Part shown: positions 55,600 through 64,000 of the stretch, piece after piece | How positions within the stretch are numbered: position 1 is the first letter of the stretch | Layout: each line of letters starts with the position of its first letter | From: Macrolepiota albuminosa | Taxonomy: Eukaryota > Basidiomycota > Agaricomycetes > Agaricales > Agaricaceae | Direction: 5' to 3' | Assembly: GCA_027475525.1 (NCBI GenBank) | Contig: JAMWFC010000126.1 | Span: 186,001-250,000 of the forward strand | DNA: 64,000 nucleotides | Translations under genes and position numbers: made by a program | The notes under the pieces: generated by a model | What the model was told of the DNA's origin: nothing | The model's database searches: none | What the model saw: only the letters and a program-made list of their open reading frames with translations

Positions 55600-56389
55600 T
55601 GCCTACTCCCTCTTTCTTTCTCTCGAAGACATCACCTCCGTCCCTCGTCCCGAGGTTTTAGATCGCCTCGAGATGTTCTTTGCTCAACTGCCTCCAGGCG
55701 GTATCCGACACCACAACGGAAATATCCTTACCCTGATTCGGCGCTACCAGTTACTTCTAGCTATGGCCCAGGAGTGGCTCATGGAGTCCGAACAGCACCC
55801 CAACGCGGTAAGTTTCTGTCGTCAGGGTGATCAAGTACCTTCTTACGTGTCCTTCCAGCCTCCTATTTCGGGTAGCACAAAAAGCTTGGAGTACCTACTC
55901 CTCGAAACGGATAATGTTGTTAGTTCCTCTTCTTTTCCCGCTCCTACGTTCAGGTTTGCTGACCCCCAGCTTCAGACTTTGAAGTGGTTGCCCTTGCCAG
56001 ACCTGATTGACGACGAAGTTCGTGCTGCCACGCTTCAGCGCGTCATCATACCGTTTACGCCTCTAGCTCCTCGCTTCGGAGCTGGAGCGCCTCCTGCCCC
56101 CATACATGAGTCTCCACCCGGTTCCTCCGCCTTTCGCTTCAGAGCTGGAGCGCCGCCTGCTCCCATAAACGAATCTCCCACCAGCTCCTCCACCATTCGC
56201 GCTGGAGCGCCGCCTGTTCCCACCAATGAATCTCCTCCCGGCTTCTCCACCTTTCCTCCGGGGACCTTTCCCTCTACTCCGTCGCCTATTCTCCCCCCTG
56301 CACCGCCTCCTTCTCCTGCGCATCTCCGCCGCAGACAGCACCCCCGGCGCTCTGAGGGATTTGTCAGGGGTCCTTGCCGTAGAGCGTAA
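55600..56389 (+). CDS. Gypsy accessory gene 3, Pro-rich with peptide repeats
   Basis: After a likely acceptor at about 55628 the frame reads ITSVPRPEVLDRLEMFFAQL, LTLIRRYQLLLAMAQEWLME, then continues or is spliced (GTAAGT at 55809, CAG before GFADPQLQ at 55952) into LKWLPLPDLIDDEVRAATLQ. The C-terminal third has three to four copies of a unit like GAGAPPAPIHESPPGSS (56085-56260), then a proline-rich tail and a basic end (HLRRRQHPRRSEG) before TAA 56389. The start codon is not established (ATG at 55588 or 55673). The repeats may vary in number between copies of the element. Function unknown. Confidence 0.45.
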
Positions 56390-56582
56390 AGTAGCCAGTA
56401 GATCAATTATTGCCAGTTCCCTAGTCCTGTATAGTATGAAATCCTATGCCTTGTTGTTCCTTTCATAAGTAAGGTGCAAGGCGCTAAGATCTAGCGCCCT
56501 TCCCCTCCGGGTCCTATTACTGATCGGTTTCTTCTTCTGGTGCGACTTCGTCATCGTCCACAAATTCGGTCTCCTCTAGCTC
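56390..56582. other. Gap between convergent accessory gene 3 and integrase
   Basis: The two transcription units end tail to tail about 190 bp apart. GGCGCTAAGATCTAGCGCC at about 56479-56497 is a near-perfect inverted repeat and could be a shared 3' signal. Confidence 0.4.
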
Positions 56583-57758
56583 TCAAAGCTTAGCAGTGTC
56601 AATGTCCAGCGCCGATAAAGGTAATGAAATGTGTTCACGTGCTAAGTAGGGAATGAGTCGGAACGCCGCTACTGGTCGATGCAAAACTGAGCCGTCCAAT
56701 TCGCAGAGTACGTATGCGCCTCCCCTATTGCGGGAAACCACTATTAGGGGTCCCAGGTACCGAGGCCGCATCTTTTTGTTATGGGTAACCTCGATCTTGG
56801 AGTTGCGCATTAGTACTAGGGCGCCAGTTGTGAAGTTGTAGTCTCGGATCGTGGCGCTATGCTCGGTTTCAAATCGTAGCGCAGCTTGTCGTCTAGCCTG
56901 AAATACTACCTCGTGTAAGCGCTCGAGATCCTCCATGCGTCGTTGTAAGTCTATAGCACGTCTAGCGATCATGTTGGTAGAGGATAGTATTGAGTTCGGT
57001 GGGGGTTGTAGGTACGTCGCTTCCACCACGTCCGCAGGTAGCAAGGGGTGGGTGCCAGTCGCCGCATAGTAGGGAGAGCAGCCCATCCTCTTTCGTACAG
57101 TAACCCGCTCCGACCAGAAGACCGAATAAGTCGCCTCGCTCCAGCAACTTTTGTCGCCGTCGACCGCCTTGAATAGCGCTTGTCGAACATCGAAATGAGG
57201 CCTTTCTACGATTCCATTAGCACGTTTATTGTATCCTGAGACTCGGATGTGTTGTATGTTGTATTTCTTGGCAAGATAAGTGAGCGCCTTAACTATTGGC
57301 GCTCCGTTGTCTGTGACGATCTCGTGAAGGGCTCCCCATCGGCAGATAACGTCCTCAAAAAGCCACTTAGCTATAGCGTCTGTATTTTCCCGCTGGAGCA
57401 TACGGAACTCCGGCCAATGTACCAAGGAACACCTTCCTTGAATGATATACTTGTAGCGCCCTGACTTGGGCATGTGCATGGTGTCGATATATATTTTTCC
57501 GAATAACGGCACGGGAGTCGCTACTGTTGGGGGAATTAGAACCTGACGTGTCTGCTGGATTTGACAGAGATGACAAGTGCGAATATACCACGCAATATCG
57601 GCGCTAACTTGCGGCCACCAAAAGCGCTCCAAAAGGTTCGCCCTTGTCGCATAGAGTCCTCGGTGTCCCAAGTCATCATGCATAGCGCTTAGAATCCTAA
57701 CTCGATTATCCGGTTTAATTACTAGTTTATGGGCGCCATCTCTATTTTGTCGCCAAAG
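56583..57758 (-). pseudogene. Gypsy integrase
   Basis: A zinc-binding H-H-C-C module (H..H..CHLCQ) precedes the DDE core: YIDTMHM (first Asp), VTDNGAP (second Asp) and NGIVERPH (Glu). After it come a GTHPLLPADVVEAT block and an SH3-like tail (GALVLMRNSKIE, RPRYLGPLIVV). The frame 57683-56583 is open, but it is joined to RNase H through a TGA at 57759-57761 (VEN-stop-LWRQNRDGA). Integrase inserts the cDNA copy. All catalytic residues are present, so the module itself looks intact. Confidence 0.88.
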
Positions 57759-58470
57759 TCAGTTTTCCACTATAAAGAAAGTCGTCGCATATCGAATGAA
57801 GGTGGCGTATTCCGTATCTGTAAGGTCTGATGGTCGTTGCAAATCCTGTAGCCACTTCCTAACCTGGTCCACTCGCTGATCTTCTGACTTAGCTTTGGCG
57901 CTTCGAGGTACCGCCGAATATGGCAGGTTCTGACTGTCTTCTCGCAAGGGTCTTGGTTCCTCAACTATCTTTAGATCGTTAGACGGCTTAGCGACGTTAT
58001 AGATACTGGCCGTGTAAAAAGTTGATGATGCCTGATATGGTCGGGGCTGGTACAGAACAATAGGGTGAAGCCAATTTGAAACTGGTTGGTCTTCGCGAAG
58101 CACCGGAATAGGCAGCTGAATGATATGCATGAAACCATGCAATCGATCAATCCAGTCGTCAAATACATCGTTGTCGCTATCGTCTAGCGCTTCATCTTCT
58201 GGTTGTCTGGGTCGCCTAGATAATCTGTCCAGCCCGTGGAATGCACTTCTGACGTGTACTAACTCGAAGTGAAACATTAATATCGCTACTACCCAGCGGT
58301 TCATACTGGCAGACGGTTGAATATCAGGGTTCTGAAGCATTCCTTTGATGTATCATGCGTCGACCTCTACGATGAGATTTTATACCCCAATGAGGTACAT
58401 GTGCAGCGCCTGAAACGATCTAAACAAGCCATATAACTCTAGCTTGGGCTGACTGTAGCGCAATTCTCAG
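57759..58470 (-). pseudogene. Gypsy RNase H region
   Basis: It reads ELRYSQPKLELYGLFRSF, LIVEVDA, YIKGMLQNPD, then WVVAILMFHFELVHV and HGLDRLSRR, the usual end of RNase H and connection in gypsy elements. It is interrupted by TGA (58467), TAA (58380) and TGA (58353), all at positions where Arg or a similar residue is expected. Confidence 0.8.
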
Positions 58471-60304
58471 TCGTTAAGGATAATTGATCCGAAGCGATTG
58501 TAGCGCCTGATTTTCCGGTTCGCGCCATCACACTGGCATAGAAAGAAGCCAACGGCAATATATGATGTGTCAACAGCAAGTATAACGGGATTGGCGGTAG
58601 TATAGTCAATGGGTACCAATGGTTTCGCTTCCTGTAGCGCCTTTACTAAGTCCTTCTGGGCATTGATTTGATCGGGTCCGAATTCGAAGGGGACCCCTGA
58701 ACGGGTTAGGCGATTAAGGGCGTTTGCGTGATGAGAAAAATGGTGTATGAACATGCGCAGCACCCCTACAGTGCCCAAGAACGCGCGAACTTCTGAGAGG
58801 TTATGACAGACCCCCCATTTCTCCAACAGCGCTAATTGGCTCTTTTCTGGAATCCTGCCTTCTGGCGTGCAAACGTGCCCCAAAATTTTAAACTGCGGTG
58901 CGCAAAGAACGAGCTTGTGCCCCGAAAACGTCCCGCCACAATACTTCATGCGCTGAAGTACTCGGTTAACCAGTTGAAAGAAGTCCCATAGCGCCATACG
59001 AATATTAGGATTTTCTGGGTGAACTTCGGGCTTGCCATCTACCAATCGCCAATCCTTTGGGCCTTTAACTCCTACGTCGTCTATGAAGCTGAGCACATGG
59101 TGAGGTATTTCGGGCTGTAGGATAAACATAATATCATCGTGAAATATCGGTACCGAGTTTGTCCATCCCATAGGAAGTGTGACTAGTCGTAGCGCCCCAA
59201 ACGGTGTTTGAAATGTCGTCAAGTCACGAGAGGAAGGATGGATTAAGCGCTCGTCATAGCCTACGGTAGCGCCCCAAACGGTGTTTGAAATGTCGTCAAG
59301 TCACGAGAGGAAGGATGGATTAAGCGCTCGTCATAGCCTATGTACAAATCCAGGGTAGCGCCACATATTCGTCCCGCGAAAGATTCAGCAACGTGATCGG
59401 GAAATGGCGGTACCCCTGAATGACGAATGGTGACTTTGTTTAGCGGTTCTAGGCTGTGAACTATACGTAGCTTCCCGTTTTTCTTTAGTACGCAGAACCA
59501 CCTCGAGCGGTAGGCCGAATTAGAAGGCTCGTATACACCTGCCGCTATCTTGGAGCGAATAATTTGGCAGACTTCGGCTTCGATGCCCGGGGGTATGGGT
59601 CGGTTATGCTCAGTCCAGGGTATGTGCGGTATTGTCGGTATAACCACTGGTGGAAAGAAGTCAGTTCTAAGTTTACCGTGTTCTGAGTCCTCCCATGCGA
59701 AAGCCTCATTCTGCTTTTGCATGATGTCGACTAATACGTTCATCTCCTCCGTCGAGAGGAAGCCGGTATCGTGGGCGCTAAGAAATAGCACCTTTTGTTC
59801 TTCTGTAAATCGTCCCGTTGGCTCGAAGGGTAGTGGATTTGGGTCGAGTCTTGGCAGGGTAGCCAAAGGGTCGCCTATTATTTTTCTTTCGATGCGAAAT
59901 TCCTCGGGTACGGCGCTCGCTACCGGTTTCGTTTTAAGCGCTACGGGTTTATATTTCTTCTTGACCTGAACCCCTTTGCGCTTAGGGGTACTATTGTTAG
60001 CAAACATATTATAAATAGAGTCATGGTTTCTAGCGAAACCTGATATCAAAGGTTCTTTAGAGTCGGGAGTAGAAACGAAATAAGTGTCTGTTGAAAGGTT
60101 TTCAGTAATATCTGACGCAGTGAGGTATAAGTAGGATAACGCTTCGCTAGTAAGCGACGAAGAAGAATTCAAGATTTCATAGGCTAAAGGGGTATATGAT
60201 ATAAAGTTTACTTGCCCAGTCCGATGGTTATAGTCCAAGATAAGCGCTTCATCTCCATGATCCTCATCACTCATCTCCTCGATGGCACCGGAAAACACTC
60301 GCAA
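58467..60304 (-). pseudogene. Gypsy reverse transcriptase
   Basis: Two frames (60304-59261 and 59222-58467) are one reading once the 59189 duplication is collapsed. Motifs: PPGIEAEVCQIIRSKI, SRWFCVLKKNGKLRIVHSLE, ATLDLYIGYDER (catalytic Asp region), FQTPFGA, TLPMGWTNSVPIF and the FIDDV catalytic box near 59075. Then come a connection with LGTVGVLRMFIHHFSHHA and the start of RNase H (VILAVDTSYIAVGFFL). Catalytic aspartates are kept. Confidence 0.88.
59189..59342 (+). repeat. 77-bp tandem duplication
   Basis: The second copy starts at 59266. It splits the gypsy RT into two frames. Confidence 0.92.
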
Positions 60305-61325
60305 GGGTTGTCGCTAACGTAAGGTCGCTTTCTCGGTCCTGGTTTCTGGAATTTTCCTCGGGGAAATGTTGGTACCGTTCTCCTGACGCCCGAGTTAGGA
60401 TCACTAATAGTTAGCATCGTTTCGTCTTCAGACGTCGTCTTGACTACTGATCGGGCTAAGACGTCGAAGGGCCTCCCTAATAATAAGTTGTACGCAGGCG
60501 ATCTAAGAATGTGTATTTGAAGGTAAAACGTAAGATCGCCAACAGCGCATGGCACGTTACGGGCCATTCCCAAGGATCGATCAATAGTGCCGTTAGCGCT
60601 TTGCATATTAAGAATGATGGTCGGGTCGTAAATGATGCCAAGCTCGTTAGCGACGTTGGCAGCCATTGAAATAATCTGTGATCCGCTGTCCACGATAGAT
60701 TCTATCTCGCTTTTTCCATCAACTGTCAACATAATTGAGCAAATCGCGTGAGAGTCTTGGGCTACAGTGAGGACGGCGGGATCGTCGCTAGATCTTAGCG
60801 ACTTAAGGTAAGTTTTGACCGGGTCAATGGACGTAGCTTCTTTGGGTGGCACGGCCTCTTCTTTGATTTCCGACGCGACCGTCTCTGTTATGTACGCGAA
60901 TCCAGGTAGCGCGTCGTCGCATTCGTCCACCGCCGTTACATTGTTAGCTACGTTCCGTCGAGGGGTTACCGCTGTACGCATCTGATTCCTGACGTCTGGC
61001 GCCACACTGCATAGCTCCCCTACCGACATCGTGACTTGACTTTTCATAATACGATCGAATACTTGCTTAGATTTTTCTATGTCGTAGATTGGTGCCGTTG
61101 GTCGGTAGCCTCCTGCTGGCTTGTCTGGCGCCCCAAAGTTTCGATTGATAGGTGGAGCGTAGTTACCGGCAAGTCCTGAATACGGGTGTAATGGCGGTTC
61201 CGTGCTAGCTGAGGCTTTGGCCGTATCAGGTGTGTCGTCGTTGATGCTGGGATTCGAAGGCTTTGCGGGTGCTGGATCTGACGTAGCGCCTGAGGGCCTA
61301 TAGTCTTTCAACGGTTGCTTGCTCG
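60271..61325 (-). pseudogene. Gypsy protease region, N-terminus missing
   Basis: The aspartic protease motif is IESIVDSGSQIISMA (D-S-G-S) with ILRSPAYNLLLGRPFDVLA about 80 residues later, the usual I/L-L-G-R flap-side motif. It is preceded by a low-complexity region with PAPAKPSNPS-like sequence. The frame overlaps the RT frame by about 30 bp. No ATG starts it. It runs into Helitron sequence at about 61325, so the upstream part is lost. Confidence 0.75.
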
Positions 61326-61602
61326 TACTCAATTCGCAATCGAGACCCGTCAGGAACTAGTGCATTTCTACAGCGAAGATAGTCCGTCTTCCAGAGATGG
61401 TGATGAAACAAAAACCCATTCATCCAGTTACACGCGCTCTAAAGAAACCGCAAGATTTCCTCCAACTATACAGCGTGCGTTGTGGGACCAACCACCGTCA
61501 TCTTGCAGTGTTCAAGTTGCGGGAAAGCTGTTGTTGTGTGTAGGCTTGCCTGTTATAATCAAGAATAATGCAGCTACAGAATTATGCATCACCAACGGAC
61601 AG

Positions 61603-61756
61603 TGTCACGACCCCTCCCCTCCGGGCCCACCCCGGGACACCCCCGGAACACCCTCCAGGACCCTCCCTCCGACCCCACATGTCACGACCCCTCCCCTCCG
61701 GGCCCACCCCGGGACACCCCCGGAACACCCTCCAGGACCCTCCCTCCGACCCCACA
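61603..61756 (+). repeat. 77-bp tandem duplication
   Basis: The second copy starts at 61680. It lies in the solo LTR. Confidence 0.9.
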
Positions 61757-62441
61757 AGACACGCCCCGCCATCATGACCGCCGACACTGCCATCACGCGC
61801 ATCAGGGACCGCCATCAGCTGCCACCAGCCCCGATCAACGATCAGATCACACGAATCGTTCCCGGCCATCACGCATCACACATCACAACTCCCTCTGCGC
61901 CAATTGATCGCGTGCCCCACACGCGCAATCCCGGTAATCCCGGTATACAGCCCCTGCCGCTACTCAATGACCCCCGGAACCCATCCCAGACACCCCGGAG
62001 CCCCGAGACCCGGTCCTGTAGTACTTATAGCACAGTTCCCTGTTGTATTCGCTAGTCTTGATATTACATACACTGTTACTTTGCATTACTTGAATTGTTG
62101 CGTGCCCTCTATTTGACTGGTACACATTGACTGGCACGCTTGACTGGCACGCTTGGATAATCGTGTGCTCTAAGACTGGTACGCACTTCACGACTTTAAC
62201 TTACTAACTTGGTCTCGTCTTAGAACCTCCGGTTCACGACTCGACCCCCACCCAAACTCCCCAGTTACCCATCCACCCAAAACCCCCGGACTAAGTCCCC
62301 TCTCCCGGGATTTCCCTGTCCACGTCTTGAACCCCAGAGTCCTAGCCCCAGAGTTTCAGACACCCGAGTATCCGTGGGTCAAGTCCGCATTGTAAGGGCG
62401 ATTGCTTTCCCGGAAAGCTCCCGACTCAGCAGAACCTGACA
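61603..62441 (+). repeat. Solo LTR with perfect target duplication GACAG
   Basis: It starts TGTCACGACCCC and ends AGAACCTGACA. GACAG lies on both sides (61598-61602, 62442-62446). Copy A shows the empty site (CACCAATGGACAGGAAGG). 839 bp includes a 77-bp assembly duplication at its left end, so the true length is about 762 bp. It is CpG-rich, in contrast to its relatives at 7339, 9180 and 12337. Confidence 0.9.
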
Positions 62442-64000
62442 GACAGGAAGGCTTTGTGTATGGTTGGAAAAGTTGCATTGGATCGGCCGGACAGATTATG
62501 CTGGATACGTTATTTGTACTACTCAACAATCCTCCGCAAAGAGTAAAAATCGATGGACTTCCCGGTAATGTGGTTCCGATTGTACGTACAAGCGTGCATC
62601 TTAAATGTAGACTCCCTAGCGACGACAGCGTGTCTTTGTCTCGATCACAGGTAGAGGTATTGGTAAACTACGCCATGACAGATTATGCGAGTCAAGGAAA
62701 AACTAGACCTTACAATCCAGTAGACTTAACCAAGTGTCAATCGCACCAAGCCTACTACACTGCACTATCCCGCAGTGCTACTGCTGCAGGAACACTCATC
62801 ATACGAGGATTTGATGCTAACAAAATACAAGGCAAAGCGAGTGGCGCATTGCGCAGGGAATTTTGTGACTTGGAACTGCTCGATGAAATAACCAAACTCA
62901 GATATATGAACCAGCTCCCTAAAAGTTTTGTCGATTCACCTAGACGATCTGATCTAATTCATTCATTTAGACAATGCAAACAAAAAGGTTACATGCCCCC
63001 TAACCTTCATACGGCCTTACGTTGGAGTGACAAGGACCCTTACGATGATGCATCATTCCCAGATATCAAATGGCAGGTTGCTAGTGAAGATAGACCTATT
63101 AAGCTACCACAGTCCCCTAAAAGCAGATTTATTCCAGCTAAGGGCACTCAGCCCATAGTGCATCCTCAACCAATACACAGCAAAATAAACCGGAACCGCG
63201 ACGATGGTTCACCCAACTTGAAAATTTCAAAAAATCTTATAAGCGGTGAACAGGAATTAAATTTGGACAGATGTGGAGGACTGGTTGGAACTAAGTGGAA
63301 TGACAACAGTTGCGCGTACAACGCGGTGATAACTATATTGTACAATATGTGGCAAGATGACATGTCACTATGGTCGACGACTTTCCGATCATTTGGGACA
63401 TCAATTATGCGAAGTATGGAAAGCAACTTCTTATCAACACACGAAAGTAAAATCACGCTGGAGGACGCAAGAGAGGATTTGAGAAATTGTATGAACAATC
63501 GCAATCCGAGAAACTTTTTGTATGGTGAACTAACGAGTGTTCATGCTGTGATCGAAGAGTTGCTTACATACAAGCGAAATGTATACACATCATACATGCA
63601 CTGTCCACGCGGTCATGCAGTTAACAGAAGAGCTGTTACGTCAAATTCGTGTCAGATTGCCATACTAGATAATTCACAGCCGTCAATACAACATTTCCTA
63701 AGAAACATGGAATTTCTTACCGAATCTCGGTGCAGAACATGCACATCTGAATTAGTTAGAATAATGAGAACAGTATACACAGCACCAATAATGTCTTTTG
63801 ATGTGGCGTCGATCGACATCACAATTAATAGATATATCAATGTGCCGGTTTATGGGTCGGGAGACAGACGATATATCCTAAAAGGTATCATATATTTTGC
63901 AAACAGTCATTTTACTTGTCGATACGTGGATTCGTCCTTGAGGGTGTGGTTCCATGACGGTTTAATTACTGGTAGAAGGTTGATTGTTGAAGAAGGCAGC

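Larger units (their letters stand above)
50616..61325 (-). mobile_element. Large Ty3/gypsy-like element with antisense accessory genes
   Basis: Read on the minus strand: protease, RT, RNase H, integrase (61.3-56.6 kb), then about 5 kb with three genes on the opposite strand, a polypurine tract and the 3' LTR (50616-51658). The 5' LTR, primer-binding site and any gag upstream of the protease are missing, because the element stops at 61325 against Helitron sequence. The word TAGCGC/GCGCTA recurs throughout both the pol half and the accessory half, which supports treating them as one unit. In-frame stops (57759 TGA, 58353 TGA, 58380 TAA, 58467 TGA) show that this copy is dead. Confidence 0.72.
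61325..64000 (+). mobile_element. Helitron copy B (3' part), inverted relative to copy A
   Basis: From AGTACTCAATTCGCAATCGAG onward it follows copy A (23.74 kb downward on the minus strand): FAIETRQELVHFYSEDSPS, then after a solo LTR EGF(V)YGWKSCIGLAGQI, LPGNVVPIVRTSVHL-like sequence, VEVLVNYAMTDYASQGKTR and TALSRS, then the protease-like domain with NDNSCAYNAVITIL, CPRGHAVNRRAV, CRTCTSELV and ANSHFTCRY..VWFHDG. The frame is open from 62442 to the window end except for the expected links, so this copy keeps the C-terminal domain that copy A has lost. Confidence 0.85.

Noticed and set aside
61315..62055. 246-codon ORF joining Helitron-like and Pro-rich sequence
   Set aside because: It runs from Helitron coding sequence straight into the solo LTR at 61603. 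The fusion is an insertion product.

Overview
This is a eukaryotic, most probably basidiomycete (Agaricomycetes-like) assembly window. The inference rests on short GT-AG introns of about 50-70 nt, a Helitron protein with a DUF6570-like N-terminus, DIRS-type RT plus tyrosine-recombinase remains, a JmjC-like gene of the kind expanded in mushrooms, and CpG decay of repeats. It is transposon-dense, with few host-like genes. There are two 100-N scaffold gaps (39930-40029, 50423-50522) and at least 22 direct tandem duplications, all with a period of exactly 77 bp. These look like untrimmed k=77 contig overlaps, and they break many reading frames artificially.

Layout. 0-2.5 kb: a small intact 3-exon gene (141-742), then a 5'-truncated LINE with a poly(A) tail. 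2.65-17.1 kb: a CpG-depleted island holding an unrecognised decayed gene, LTR pieces, a decayed inverted copy of a 2.7-kb segment (10.59-13.47 kb) split by a solo LTR, and a dead DIRS-like element (RT/RNase H, then tyrosine recombinase) split by another solo LTR. 17-21.7 kb: mostly non-coding, with a second, damaged copy of the small 3-exon gene. 21.8-28.5 kb (minus): a nearly full Helitron (DUF6570-like, Helitron_like_N, HUH Rep, Pif1-like helicase, C-terminal cysteine-protease-like domain). 29.8-34.5 kb (minus): a multi-exon JmjC-like gene. 35.1-37.8 kb (minus): a multi-exon gene of unknown function whose 5' end is cut by a Ty1/copia fragment (37.8-39.9 kb, plus). 40.06-41.28 kb: a tandem satellite. 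41.7-44.4 kb: the CpG-intact twin of the 10.6-13.5 kb segment, with an intact copy of the small gene and a 0.5-kb CACTA-type element. 44.4-46.6 kb (minus): a Cys-cluster/coiled-coil gene. 46.6-49 kb: non-coding, with three 42-nt hairpins. 49-50.1 kb (minus): a two- or three-exon gene of unknown function.

50.6-61.3 kb is one large Ty3/gypsy-like element in minus orientation: 3' LTR 50616-51658 with an adjacent polypurine tract, then three accessory genes on the opposite strand (51.8-56.4 kb), then integrase, RNase H, RT and protease (56.6-61.3 kb). Helitron sequence flanks it on both sides (50523-50615 and 61325-64000). The right-hand Helitron copy carries a solo LTR with a perfect 5-bp target duplication.

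The most novel content is (i) the roughly 150-aa, 3-exon gene family present four times with conserved intron phases, (ii) the gypsy element with antisense accessory genes and a recurrent GCGCTA/TAGCGC word, and (iii) the Helitron with a fused protease-like domain. Stops inside the mobile-element frames are almost all TGA where the reading favours arginine, which fits CGA-to-TGA change by CpG deamination.
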